Shown in pieces: positions 17,107 to 26,720 of a stretch of DNA of 64,000 nucleotides. The notes beneath the pieces are model-generated. The model searched no databases. It had not been told where the DNA came from and saw nothing but the letters and a program-made list of their open reading frames with translations. The position numbers were made by a program, and so were the translations under genes. The stretch covers positions 1 to 64,000 of the forward strand of contig CAYVXE010000005.1 of the NCBI GenBank assembly GCA_964455375.1. Reading direction: 5' to 3'. Position 1 is the stretch's first letter. Every line of letters begins with the position of its first letter. The stretch is from CAYVXE01 sp964455375. Lineage in GTDB: Bacteria; Zhuqueibacterota; Zhuqueibacteria; Oceanimicrobiales; Oceanimicrobiaceae.

Positions 17107-18804
17107 ATGAATAATACTTTACAGGCGAAGTTGTACGCACAATTGGAGAAACATCCGGATAGACGCGCGCTTACTTTTGTTAATAGCAACGGAGAATTCT
17201 CCTGGCAAACCTCTGAACAAGTGTATTCGAAGGCGTCAGCTTATGCCGCAAACCTGTCAGAGCTCGGGATAGGCAAGGGAGATATCTGTATTCTCGTACT
17301 GCCCAGCAAAGAATTTTGTGCCACGATGCTTATCGCCACTTTACTTGTAAACGCAGTGCCTCTCTTAGTGGCGCCCCCTACGCTGCAAGGGTTTAATACA
17401 TATCTCCTGCAGGTATTACAGAGATTGATAAGAAAAACGAGAGCGAAACTTGTGGTAGCGTCGGCATCGATGCAAGAAATGGAGGAAGAATTTAAGAGTA
17501 TCCGGAAGCAAACTAAAGTCGTTTTTGGTGAAACCGCGTTCAACACAACCGAGAAGTTGAAACTACCGTTACCCTTTCCGGATGAAAATGACATCGCCGG
17601 ACTGCAGTTAACTTCAGGTACAACAGGTTTTCCGCGTGTGTGCATTTGGCAACAAAAAAATGTTATTGCTGCCTTAGATGGCATGGTGCAAGCGATGCAT
17701 CTGACCGGTGACGACGTTTGCCTGAACTGGACGCCGCTTTACCACGATATGGGATTGGTCAATAATTTTTTCACGTGTTTAACGAATGGTCTGCCATTGG
17801 CGATGCTGAATCCAATGGATTTTGTCAAGAACCCGTCACTTTGGTTACGCAGCCTCACCGATACCGGTGCAACAGTGACCTGGTCACCGAATTTTGGCTT
17901 TGCTATTACAACGAAATGGGCACGGGAAAGTGAACTCAAAGGTGTTCATTTGGAACATGTGAAGGGATTCTGGAATGCCGCTGAACGGATTCATCTTGAT
18001 ACCATAAATGCCTTTTATGAAAGGTTCGCACCTTATGGCGTAAAGTATGAATCTCTGAAAACGAATTTTGGCTGTGCCGAAAACGTTGGTGGTGCTACCT
18101 TCAGTGATCCGGAGGGCACATTCCCAAGCGAATGGGTGGATACTGAGCTGCTACATCAGAAAAGAATCGCTCGTGTCACAAGGCACTCCGGACAAAATGG
18201 CAAGACAACCTCCGTTGTTGGTGTCGGTCGGCCGCATCCTGGAATCCGAATTAAAATTTTTTCCCAAAGAGGTCAAGAGTTACCAGACGGACATGTCGGT
18301 GAAATCGCGCTCGACACGCCATCACGGATGACAGGGTACATGGGAAATGCCCGAGAAACCAATAAGGCTACAAGAGGTGGATTCCTGCGCACCGGAGATT
18401 TGGGGTATCTCAGAGGTGATGAACTTTTTTGGGTGGGGCGGGTGAAGGAACGAATTACAATTAGAGGTAAGAAGTTAGATCCAAGTGATTTCGAACGCGT
18501 GCTTTTGAATATCCCCGGTCTGCGACCCGGTTGTTTCGTTGCTTTTGGGGTTGATAACCATAAAACCGGTACCCAGAAAATTGTCATCGTATCGGAAGTT
18601 CGAAACTCCGGCACGTCCCGCCCTTACTCTGAAATCTCTGAAGATATTCGGGAGCAGGTAAGCTTGCAGTTAGGTGTGCCCGTGAGTGAGACTGTTTTGG
18701 TGCCGAAAGGAACGCTTACGAAAACATCCAGCGGCAAAAGACGGCACCGTTATTTTCGCGACCTTTATTTAAATGGGCAATTAGATTCCATAAAGTTTGA
18801 ATAA
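17107..18804 (+). CDS. fatty-acyl-AMP ligase-like adenylating enzyme
   Basis: A 565-residue ANL-superfamily enzyme most like fatty-acyl-AMP ligases (FAAL), which activate an acyl group for transfer to a carrier protein. P-loop LTSGTTGFPR (Arg where Lys is usual), the FAAL-type TPLYHDMGLV, 'NFGCAENVGG', RTGDLGYL, and the C-terminal catalytic Lys in KTSSGKRRHR. There is no fused carrier domain. Candidate acceptors are the three carrier proteins at 36-37 kb. An acyl ligase amid glycosyltransferases implies acylation of the glycan or its lipid carrier. Substrate unknown. Confidence 0.85.
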   Translation: MNNTLQAKLYAQLEKHPDRRALTFVNSNGEFSWQTSEQVYSKASAYAANLSELGIGKGDICILVLPSKEFCATMLIATLLVNAVPLLVAPPTLQGFNTYLLQVLQRLIRKTRAKLVVASASMQEMEEEFKSIRKQTKVVFGETAFNTTEKLKLPLPFPDENDIAGLQLTSGTTGFPRVCIWQQKNVIAALDGMVQAMHLTGDDVCLNWTPLYHDMGLVNNFFTCLTNGLPLAMLNPMDFVKNPSLWLRSLTDTGATVTWSPNFGFAITTKWARESELKGVHLEHVKGFWNAAERIHLDTINAFYERFAPYGVKYESLKTNFGCAENVGGATFSDPEGTFPSEWVDTELLHQKRIARVTRHSGQNGKTTSVVGVGRPHPGIRIKIFSQRGQELPDGHVGEIALDTPSRMTGYMGNARETNKATRGGFLRTGDLGYLRGDELFWVGRVKERITIRGKKLDPSDFERVLLNIPGLRPGCFVAFGVDNHKTGTQKIVIVSEVRNSGTSRPYSEISEDIREQVSLQLGVPVSETVLVPKGTLTKTSSGKRRHRYFRDLYLNGQLDSIKFE

Positions 18805-18834
18805 TATATAGAATATGAAAAAAAAGATTTTCTC

Positions 18835-20235
18835 ATGAATAAACCAAATATACTCTTCATTTCTATTGATACATTAAGGGCGGATCATCTGTCTTGTTAT
18901 GGTCACCACAGGTTGACAACACCTAATCTTGACCAGGTAGCAGAGGAGGGAGTGCTTTTTAAGACAGCCTACTCGACGGCAGCCTGGACGCCTCCTGCAC
19001 ATGCGTCCATGTTTACCGGCCTGTATCCTTCACAGCACGGCGTAATCGATGAGTACAAATTAGATCGTGGCACGCCTACCATTGCAGAAATCCTTAGCCA
19101 ACATGGATACCAGACCTCGGGATTTATCAATAACAGTATGGTAGGTGAGTTGGTGGCGCTCAATCGCGGTCATCAGCACTTCGATGAAGTCTGGGTCGGG
19201 GCAGAATACAACAACATTTTGACCCGGGCATTAGGGTTTCTCAGTAGAAAATGTGTTGAATGGTTCGGTAAAAGTGATGAGGGTACGAAGGCGACAAACA
19301 AGCGTGTGTTAGATTGGTTGCAAACCAATACCCGGGGATCGATGCCGTTCTATCTTTTTATCCATTATATCGATGTTCATAATCCGATGAAAGCGCCAAG
19401 ACCATTTCGGTATAAATTTCTCAAACCGGCTCTACGCAACAAGGTCGATATGGCCAAGATTTGGAAAGTTGCGGATAACCCTTTGATCTGTTTGACGGAT
19501 AAGATAGAACTTAATGAAGATGAGAAGGAAGCTCTGAACTGCATTTATGATGAGGAGATCGCTTATGTGGATCACAAGATAGGAGAAATTCTTCAGGAAC
19601 TCAAATCACGAAATATTCTGGACAATACCCTTCTGATCATCACCGCTGACCATGGCGAGCATTTCGGAGAACATGGTCTTTACTCACACGTATCCAGTTT
19701 GTATGAGCCGGTCTTACACATCCCGTTACTCGTGCGATATCCAAAATTATTAAATGGTGGGCAACGGTCAGAAAAGCATGTTCAGTTAGTCGATGTTCTG
19801 CCAACGATTCTTGAGTTACTTGGTATTGACTATCCCGGCGATGCCAGGTTGCCGGGTAAAAGTTTGTTTTCTGTTGAACCGGAAGATCGTTATTTGTTTG
19901 CAGAATGGGAAGGCCGGATTCCTCACTTCGTCAAAAGTCGTATGGGCACCAATGCGCATCCCGAAGATTTAAAGCTTTTTACAACAAAGCAAAATATGAT
20001 TCGTTCGGGTGGGGATAAATTGATTCAGCGGGACAACGGCAAAGTTGAACTCTATGATTTAGACAAAGACCCTGAAGAAAAAAACAATCTGGCTTCGTTT
20101 AAACCTGAATTGGTCAATGAGCTAAAAGAAAAATTAACGAGTTGGCACGACTCAGTTCAAACAGTGAAAGAGCGGGAATTGTATGAATTAAGCAGTGAAG
20201 CGAAACGAAACCTGGAAGGGTTGGGGTACATTTAG
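18835..20235 (+). CDS. sulfatase-family protein with Thr at the catalytic position (1 of 3)
   Basis: A 466-residue alkaline-phosphatase-superfamily protein. Metal-binding elements are clear: 'ILFISIDTLRADHLSCYG' at the N-terminus and 'ITADHGEHFGEHG'. At the site where true sulfatases carry C/S-x-P-x-R for conversion to formylglycine, this protein reads T52-P-P-A-H. Thr is the nucleophile in phosphate- and phosphoethanolamine-handling members of the superfamily, so phosphodiester or phosphotransfer chemistry is at least as likely as sulfate ester hydrolysis. No signal peptide, so probably cytoplasmic. Confidence 0.85.
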   Translation: MNKPNILFISIDTLRADHLSCYGHHRLTTPNLDQVAEEGVLFKTAYSTAAWTPPAHASMFTGLYPSQHGVIDEYKLDRGTPTIAEILSQHGYQTSGFINNSMVGELVALNRGHQHFDEVWVGAEYNNILTRALGFLSRKCVEWFGKSDEGTKATNKRVLDWLQTNTRGSMPFYLFIHYIDVHNPMKAPRPFRYKFLKPALRNKVDMAKIWKVADNPLICLTDKIELNEDEKEALNCIYDEEIAYVDHKIGEILQELKSRNILDNTLLIITADHGEHFGEHGLYSHVSSLYEPVLHIPLLVRYPKLLNGGQRSEKHVQLVDVLPTILELLGIDYPGDARLPGKSLFSVEPEDRYLFAEWEGRIPHFVKSRMGTNAHPEDLKLFTTKQNMIRSGGDKLIQRDNGKVELYDLDKDPEEKNNLASFKPELVNELKEKLTSWHDSVQTVKERELYELSSEAKRNLEGLGYI

Positions 20236-21702
20236 GTGAGTTTTCAGAAAAAAGCTCTAAACCAATCGTTCATTTATTCACTCGTCAGCATAAGCACGGT
20301 TCTGGCAGGCTTTGTTTCGTTTCCCATTTGGACGCGGGTGCTTAACCCTGAAGAATATGGGGTTTACAATCTAATCCTTGTTTCCATTGGATTTCTAACC
20401 ACCTTTTCCAAAGCCGGGTTGCAAAAATCTGTCATTCGTTTTTTTTCAGAATTTGCCGGAAATCGCAGAAACCAAAAGATCTCTGTTTATTATTCCACTC
20501 TTTTACTTGGAGCATTTGGTGCCGGTATTCTGTTTAGTGTGTTTTTTTTGCTGTTCGCTTTAGTTTTTAAAAATTCGTTTCATTTTGGTGCTTCTAACAG
20601 CACGCTTCTACTGCTTACAGTCATTATTGTTATCATGCTTTCCTTAAATAGTGTGCTTATTTCCTTCTTTCGGGTAGAGCAAAAGGCCTTTAGTTTTTCA
20701 GTAATATCACTTGTACACAGATACGGAAATATTGGCGCCAGCGTCCTGTTTGCCATCGTTTTTAAAATGGGCATGGTGGGGTTGTTTGTAGGGCAGGCGG
20801 CATTGGAAAGTCTGGTGACTCTTGGTTGTGTGGTGCAACTGATCTGGCAGAAAAAGTTGGCGATAAAGCACTTTTCAGTGAAATTCTTTCGTGAAGCACT
20901 CAGTTTTGGCATTCCTTTAATGCCAATGGAGTCATCGAAATGGATATTAGCCTATATGGATAGATTCATCATCAACATTTTTATGGGAACGGCAGCGGTA
21001 GGTTTTTATTCGGTTGGGTATAATATGACCTTATATTTTAGCACGTTACTGGCAGCACCATTGAATTTAGCAATTACGCCTCTTTATCTTGACATCTGGG
21101 AAAAGGAAGGGGCTCAAAAAACGAAAGAATTCTTAAATACCATAATAGATTATTTTCTCATGTTGGCTATTCCGCTAATTTGTGCTTTTAGTTTCATGGG
21201 GCGTGACTTGATCGAATTAATGGCATCGGCCAAATACCGGGAAGCTTATGTGGTCCTTCCTTATCTTGTCATACCTATTGTATTGAATAGCGCTTACAGT
21301 GTTTTCGGTGCAGGGCTTTTGATTCACAAGAAGACAAAATTAGTCATGTATTATACGCTGCTTGCGAGTGCTGTGAATGTTGCATTGAATTTCCTTTTGA
21401 TTCCGAAGTTTGGACTTAAGGGCGCTGCAATCGCGACTCTGATTGCTTATTCCATTCTCATCGTGATGACCATAATGACTGCTTCAAAATATTTGCGCCT
21501 GTCGGTTCGACCCCGTGCCGTACTTGGATACATTGGGGCTTCCATAATCATGATGTGGTTGTTGAATAATATTTCATGGGGGACCTTTATCGGCCTTGCT
21601 ATGAAAATGGGTGCGGGTCTGAGTCTGTATGCGGTTTGCCTTCTTGTCATCGACAACCGCTTAAGAAAAAAGTTTATGTCTCTTCGTTTTCTAACTCACT
21701 GA
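20236..21702 (+). CDS. Wzx-type flippase (polysaccharide biosynthesis protein)
   Basis: A 488-residue protein with about 12-14 hydrophobic helices from start to end and the MATE/MOP-superfamily opening 'YSLVSISTVLAGFVSFPIWTR'. It should flip undecaprenyl-linked repeat units across the inner membrane. GTG start abuts the preceding sulfatase-like stop, so it is translationally coupled. Together with the polymerase at 26721 it defines a Wzx/Wzy-dependent pathway. Confidence 0.9.
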   Translation: MSFQKKALNQSFIYSLVSISTVLAGFVSFPIWTRVLNPEEYGVYNLILVSIGFLTTFSKAGLQKSVIRFFSEFAGNRRNQKISVYYSTLLLGAFGAGILFSVFFLLFALVFKNSFHFGASNSTLLLLTVIIVIMLSLNSVLISFFRVEQKAFSFSVISLVHRYGNIGASVLFAIVFKMGMVGLFVGQAALESLVTLGCVVQLIWQKKLAIKHFSVKFFREALSFGIPLMPMESSKWILAYMDRFIINIFMGTAAVGFYSVGYNMTLYFSTLLAAPLNLAITPLYLDIWEKEGAQKTKEFLNTIIDYFLMLAIPLICAFSFMGRDLIELMASAKYREAYVVLPYLVIPIVLNSAYSVFGAGLLIHKKTKLVMYYTLLASAVNVALNFLLIPKFGLKGAAIATLIAYSILIVMTIMTASKYLRLSVRPRAVLGYIGASIIMMWLLNNISWGTFIGLAMKMGAGLSLYAVCLLVIDNRLRKKFMSLRFLTH

Positions 21703-21703
21703 T

Positions 21704-23116
21704 ATGATAAAAAATATGCCTAAACAAAAACCAAACATCGTTCTGATTGTCTTAGATACACTGCGTCCGGATCACCTGTCATGTTACGGCTATCCGAAAC
21801 AAACGTCACCCAATATCGATAAAATTGCCGCTGAAGGAGCGTTGTTCAAAAGGTCTTTTAGCACTGCACCATGGACTTTGCCGTCTCATGCATCTATGTT
21901 TACGGGCACGTATGTCTCGAGGCACGGCCTGGACAAGGGCAAAGAAAAACTACCTGATGATTTTGTTACAATCGCCGAGTTGCTGCATCGTGAAGGTTAC
22001 TTGACCGCCTCTCTTTCAAGTAACATCTGGGTAAGTGAAATTACGGGGCTGTCCCGCGGTTTCGAATATTTTAAGAATGCCAAAGAGATCCCTTATCAAA
22101 ATGTGAAAAATCTCAACCTGTTTCAGAAAGCAGTAAAAGAGATTTATTTGAACTATTTTTTCAAAAAGTATGACTATGGGGCGCGAGAGATTAACGGGAT
22201 GATCAAGGATTTCTTTAAACGTAAGTCGCAAACAGATAAACCATTTTTCCTGTTCGTAAACTATTTGGAAACACATTTACAATATAAACCGCTGAGAAAA
22301 TATAAAAATATTTTCCTGAATAAAGACTACCAGCGGCAGGCAAAATATGTAAATCAGGACGCTGCAAAATTTAACGCCGGCATGGTGTCTATGACGGATG
22401 AAGATTTTGATGTGCTGCGTGCGCTTTACGATGCTGAAATTCGATATGTTGACTTTCGCCTGGGCGAGTTTATTTCCATTCTGCGGGAATTGAATATTTT
22501 GGATAATACCATGCTCATAATAACCTCCGATCACGGTGAAAACCTCGGCGAGCATGGTCTCATGGATCATCAATATTCTCTTCACGATACGTTGATTAAC
22601 ATCCCACTGATTGTCAGATATCCTGAGGTGTTCAGCGGTGGTAGTGTGATCGAGTATCCCGTTCAGACAGTGGATTTCCTGCCAACAATTTGTGAATTAC
22701 TTCAACTCAGCAAGAGTGCGCTCCCGTTTGAGCAAATGCAAGGTGAAAGTTTTTTAAATGCCAGAGACAAAACAGCACAAAGGGATGTTTTTGCCGAATA
22801 TTTGAATCCCCGCATTCAGGTGTTGCAGCGTATCTGCCCGGACAAAGATTGGACGGCCTTTAATGCAAAACTTCAGGCTATACGAACGGATGAATTCAAG
22901 CTCATTAATTCTTCCGACGGAAAAAACAGCCTTTACAACTTAATAGATGACCCTGGAGAAAATCATAATGTCATATTGGATTTTCCCAATGTCGCTGAGG
23001 AACTGGCACAAAGGCTTGTTTCGTGGACTAAAAAGGTTGCAAAAAATGTGGAACATTCAGAGTTTGAAATACAAAGTGATGTGAGACGTGTATTAGAGGG
23101 ATTGGGATATATTTAA
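21704..23116 (+). CDS. sulfatase-family protein with Thr at the catalytic position (2 of 3)
   Basis: A 470-residue paralogue of the 18835 protein. The N-terminal metal site is 'IVLIVLDTLRPDHLSCYG' and the distal metal site 'ITSDHGENLGEHG'. The catalytic-site sequence is T58-L-P-S-H instead of C-x-P-x-R. The paralogues share the ending '(V/N)LEGLGYI'. No signal peptide. An alternative start is ATG 21716. It sits directly after the flippase. Confidence 0.85.
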   Translation: MIKNMPKQKPNIVLIVLDTLRPDHLSCYGYPKQTSPNIDKIAAEGALFKRSFSTAPWTLPSHASMFTGTYVSRHGLDKGKEKLPDDFVTIAELLHREGYLTASLSSNIWVSEITGLSRGFEYFKNAKEIPYQNVKNLNLFQKAVKEIYLNYFFKKYDYGAREINGMIKDFFKRKSQTDKPFFLFVNYLETHLQYKPLRKYKNIFLNKDYQRQAKYVNQDAAKFNAGMVSMTDEDFDVLRALYDAEIRYVDFRLGEFISILRELNILDNTMLIITSDHGENLGEHGLMDHQYSLHDTLINIPLIVRYPEVFSGGSVIEYPVQTVDFLPTICELLQLSKSALPFEQMQGESFLNARDKTAQRDVFAEYLNPRIQVLQRICPDKDWTAFNAKLQAIRTDEFKLINSSDGKNSLYNLIDDPGENHNVILDFPNVAEELAQRLVSWTKKVAKNVEHSEFEIQSDVRRVLEGLGYI

Positions 23117-23132
23117 CTGGGGGATCAATGGA

Positions 23133-24596
23133 ATGAAGGTTATTTTTTACGTTTTGGACAGCTTAAGAGCTGACCATTTGTCTTGTTACCGCTATTCAAA
23201 GAAAACCTCGCCAAACATAGACGCAATGGCAGCAGAAGGGGTGCTTTTCGAAAACGCTTTTTCGGCGTCAACCTGGACCAGGCCTTCGGCTTCATCCCTA
23301 TTGACGGGTCTCTATCCATTACGGCATGGTGTTGAATCGTTTTATTCTACGTTATCCGAAAAACTCCCCAAAATTGCAACAATTTTACAGTCTAAGAATT
23401 ATACCTGTGCTGCCTTTTCCACAATAGTCCAGGTCTCAAAGAATTTCGGTTTTGACCATGGTTTCGAAGAATTTTATGAATTATTTCGGGATGGGAATGT
23501 TCTTCATGATGAAGCCGAGACCGGGGAAACCAAAGGCCTCCTGCCATCATCAGAAGATTTAAATACGGCTTTATTCCCCTGGTTAGAAAAACATGCTAAG
23601 GAAGATTTCTTTGTGTTGGCGTGGTCTATTGACACTCATGTCCCTTATAGAGTGCCGGTGGAGAAAGCCAAATTTGTGGATAAAGATTTTAAGACCCGTG
23701 AAATGGAAATCAATTACAAATCTAACACTCACACGCCCAATGAACTAAAATACATCAAACAACTTTACGATAGTTGCATTTATTATAACGATCAGCAATT
23801 TGGTAAACTCTGTGCATTCTTAAAAGAGATGGAAATTTATGATGACTGTTTGATTATTGTCATCGGTGATCATGGTGAGGTGTTCAATGAACATTTGGAT
23901 CCAAAAAACAATCTTGGGCAAAGAATTAGCCGCTTTAAAGACTATTTCTCTACACGAAAAAATGGGACTTCAGGTTTCTATGGTCGACGAGGTCATATCA
24001 TTGTTCCACCTTACGATGAAGATATTCATGTGCCACTCATCTGCAAGTTTCCCCACAATAAGTACGGTGGAAAGCGAGTTTCCCATTTAGCCTCTTTAGT
24101 TGATGTCACTCCGACCATATTGAATCTTGTAGACGCTAACGCAGCGTTAAAACAAGTCAATTTTGATGGCAAAAATCTGATTCCTTATTTGAACAAAGCG
24201 TCTCAGCCAAACCCGGAAGATGTCGTCTATTGTTCTGGAAAATCGTACCCCTCATGTCCATCCTATTATTGCATCCGGAGCCATGACTGGAAATACATAT
24301 TAACCGAGCCACCCGAAGTTTCTTTTAGGCATTTTATGAAAGATAAGTTGAATTATTCAATCGGCTATCTCCGCCATCGATTTCTTCTGGCGAATGAGGT
24401 GCTATATAATTTGAAGACGGGTAGTGAAGATCAGAATGTACTGGAAAGTAATCCAGAGATTGCTGAGATGTTCAGAAGAAAAATGGCTGATTGGAGAAAC
24501 CATTTTGAATATAGGCAACAGGAAGCATCATTCCAAGTCACCGAACTTGATGAAATTAATGAAAGACAATTAAGAGCTTTAGGTTATACTAACTAA
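23133..24596 (+). CDS. sulfatase-family protein with Thr at the catalytic position (3 of 3)
   Basis: A 487-residue third paralogue, more diverged. N-terminal metal site 'VIFYVLDSLRADHLSCYR'; distal site 'VIGDHGEVFNEH'. Catalytic-site sequence T49-R-P-S-A, losing both the formylglycine Cys/Ser and the following basic residue. It has a longer insert between the distal metal site and the C-terminal domain ('NLGQRISRFKDYFSTRKNG'). No signal peptide. Possible role: adding or removing a phospho-linked substituent on the repeat unit. Confidence 0.83.
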   Translation: MKVIFYVLDSLRADHLSCYRYSKKTSPNIDAMAAEGVLFENAFSASTWTRPSASSLLTGLYPLRHGVESFYSTLSEKLPKIATILQSKNYTCAAFSTIVQVSKNFGFDHGFEEFYELFRDGNVLHDEAETGETKGLLPSSEDLNTALFPWLEKHAKEDFFVLAWSIDTHVPYRVPVEKAKFVDKDFKTREMEINYKSNTHTPNELKYIKQLYDSCIYYNDQQFGKLCAFLKEMEIYDDCLIIVIGDHGEVFNEHLDPKNNLGQRISRFKDYFSTRKNGTSGFYGRRGHIIVPPYDEDIHVPLICKFPHNKYGGKRVSHLASLVDVTPTILNLVDANAALKQVNFDGKNLIPYLNKASQPNPEDVVYCSGKSYPSCPSYYCIRSHDWKYILTEPPEVSFRHFMKDKLNYSIGYLRHRFLLANEVLYNLKTGSEDQNVLESNPEIAEMFRRKMADWRNHFEYRQQEASFQVTELDEINERQLRALGYTN

Positions 24597-24607
24597 AGAT
24601 ATGAGAT

Positions 24608-25921
24608 ATGGAAATTGCTTTGCGACAAATGTTTGAGAAAAGATCAGAATCCGTATTGAGGAATGAGAAGCGTGCAGACCATCAGAAATGTCATGTTAAC
24701 CATCGGTGTTTGACTGTAGCGATGATCATGTATATCTTTCCGCCAAATTACGGCGGGCGAGCTGTTCAAGCACTGCAGGTAGCAAAAGCTTTAAGGCGTA
24801 TTGGAGTCGATTCATTCTTTGTGGCTGCAAATTTGGCTGACGCTCCCGATTTTGAAATAATAGATGGTAGCCCGGTGTATCGGTATCGAACCGTCTCAAC
24901 GCCACGGTTAGACTATCTTATTTATATGCTCAAGGTGTTATCTTTATTGTTCAAAAAAAGAAATACCTATGACGTCATCCATTTCCATTCTATTAAACCA
25001 TTTTCTTTTTTGATTACCGGTATGGCGAAACTTTTTGGTAAACCGACTTTGGTTTCTCTTTCTTTGATAGGAAATGATGATCCGAACGCACTGAAATCAA
25101 AATCCTTTTTGTGGGCAGTTGAGGCGAAGATGTATAAGCGGTTGGATCGGTTGAACTGTGAGAGTACGGCTCTAAAGGAATCATGTTTACAGGAAAATAT
25201 ATCGCCGAAAAAAATATCTTCCATTCCGTGCGGTGTCGATGAAAAAACATTTGTGAAAACCGAAAGCGCTCTTGAAAGAAAAAATCTTCGCAGAGCGTTG
25301 GGATTACCCGAAAACGCTTTTATCTGTTTGTTCGTGGGACGAATCAGTACCAGGAAGGGGTGTGACTTACTTTTTGATGCCTGGGACATAATTTTAAAAA
25401 ACGACAAGAATGATTTTTATCTGGTTTTGGTTGGTCCGTACGGAGACCATTTATTTATGAAGGAGGAACAACGAAAGTTCGATGAGCAGGTTCAGAAATG
25501 TGCTAAATCTGCTGCTCAGCGCAATATGCAATTCAAAGGGAAAGTGGAGATTGAAGAGATTGCCCGGTACTTTAAAGTCGTTGATTGTTTCGTATTTCCT
25601 TCGAGGACGGAAGGATTCGGGATTGTTACCATTGAAGCTATGGCTTGTGGCGTGCCCGTGATTGCTACCCGGATACAAGGGGTTACGGAAGATATTATTA
25701 CGCATGGAGAAGATGGTATTATTTTGGATGAAAGAGACCCGGTAGCGCTCGTCGAGGCAATTCAGGAATTGCAAAAAAACAAAAAATTGCACGCAAAAAT
25801 ATCTCAAAATGCTGTAAGGAAAGTTAAGAGATATTATACGATTTCCTCGGTTGCCGAACAACATGCTAATCTTTATAAGCAACTTATTTTGAGAGAAGAA
25901 GAAACAAGACATATTAATTGA
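24608..25921 (+). CDS. glycosyltransferase family 4
   Basis: A 437-residue GT-B enzyme. The N-terminal domain shows 'PPNYGGRAVQALQVAKAL'; the C-terminal domain has 'FVGRISTRKGCDLLFDAW' and the EX7E motif in RTEGFGIVTIEAMACG. It has an N-terminal extension of about 35 charged residues before the first beta strand. It acts on the lipid-linked repeat unit in the cytoplasm. Confidence 0.9.
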   Translation: MEIALRQMFEKRSESVLRNEKRADHQKCHVNHRCLTVAMIMYIFPPNYGGRAVQALQVAKALRRIGVDSFFVAANLADAPDFEIIDGSPVYRYRTVSTPRLDYLIYMLKVLSLLFKKRNTYDVIHFHSIKPFSFLITGMAKLFGKPTLVSLSLIGNDDPNALKSKSFLWAVEAKMYKRLDRLNCESTALKESCLQENISPKKISSIPCGVDEKTFVKTESALERKNLRRALGLPENAFICLFVGRISTRKGCDLLFDAWDIILKNDKNDFYLVLVGPYGDHLFMKEEQRKFDEQVQKCAKSAAQRNMQFKGKVEIEEIARYFKVVDCFVFPSRTEGFGIVTIEAMACGVPVIATRIQGVTEDIITHGEDGIILDERDPVALVEAIQELQKNKKLHAKISQNAVRKVKRYYTISSVAEQHANLYKQLILREEETRHIN

Positions 25922-25938
25922 GAGGGAGAAAAAGATCC

Positions 25939-26718
25939 GTGAACGAACTTAAAGAAGTCTCTCGAAGCAGAAAAAGTATAAAAAAGTCAATAAACGAGTT
26001 TTTGGAAGTAGGTAAACAGAAGAAATTGTGGCGGCGAGGAGACCGCTTCGTATACTACTGCAAGGGGCAGCTATTTCAAGGAGTTGATTTTCAGGGTAAG
26101 TCTATGTTGGATATAGGTTGTGGGGATGGGCTTTATATGGTTTGGGCTGCTATCAACGGAGCGGATTCCGTGGTCGGTCTGGAGCCGCTTGCAGATGGGA
26201 GTGGTAACTCAAAAAAAGTCAGGCACATTTTTCATGAAATTACCGCAGCCATGGATCTTAGCAATATCGAACGGCAACCCTACACCTTTCAAGACTACGA
26301 ATGTGAAGATAATACGTTTGACATTGTATTAATGCATGCCTCCATTAACCACCTCGACGAACAAATGTGTATCGATTTGCGAGACAGTCCGGAAGCGCAG
26401 CTAATTTACATACAGATTTTTAGAAAATTACGACGCTTAATGAAACGGGATGGAAAACTTATCATTGTGGATGCTTCTAATAGAAATGTCTATGGAGATT
26501 TTGGGTTCAAAAAAAATCTTGTGAATCCGAAATTGCGATGGCACAATCATCAGACACCACAATTTTGGGCAAAGACCCTCAAGAACGCAGGTTTTGGGAA
26601 GCCAAATGTTTCATGGATTTCTAATTCTCAATTTGGACCTTTAGGTTTTATTTTGAGAAACAAACCAATAGCGTACTTCTTAGAAAGTGCATTCCGATTG
26701 GAAATGACAGCGGTGTAA
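25939..26718 (+). CDS. SAM-dependent methyltransferase
   Basis: About 260 residues. I place the start at GTG 25939, ten bases after GAGGGAG; the open frame extends to a TTG overlapping the preceding gene. Class I methyltransferase motif I is 'MLDIGCGDGLYMVWAA' and motif II/III 'DNTFDIVLMHASINHL'. Probably O- or N-methylates a sugar or nucleotide sugar. It is followed by the polymerase after two bases. Confidence 0.82.
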   Translation: MNELKEVSRSRKSIKKSINEFLEVGKQKKLWRRGDRFVYYCKGQLFQGVDFQGKSMLDIGCGDGLYMVWAAINGADSVVGLEPLADGSGNSKKVRHIFHEITAAMDLSNIERQPYTFQDYECEDNTFDIVLMHASINHLDEQMCIDLRDSPEAQLIYIQIFRKLRRLMKRDGKLIIVDASNRNVYGDFGFKKNLVNPKLRWHNHQTPQFWAKTLKNAGFGKPNVSWISNSQFGPLGFILRNKPIAYFLESAFRLEMTAV

Positions 26719-26720
26719 GC

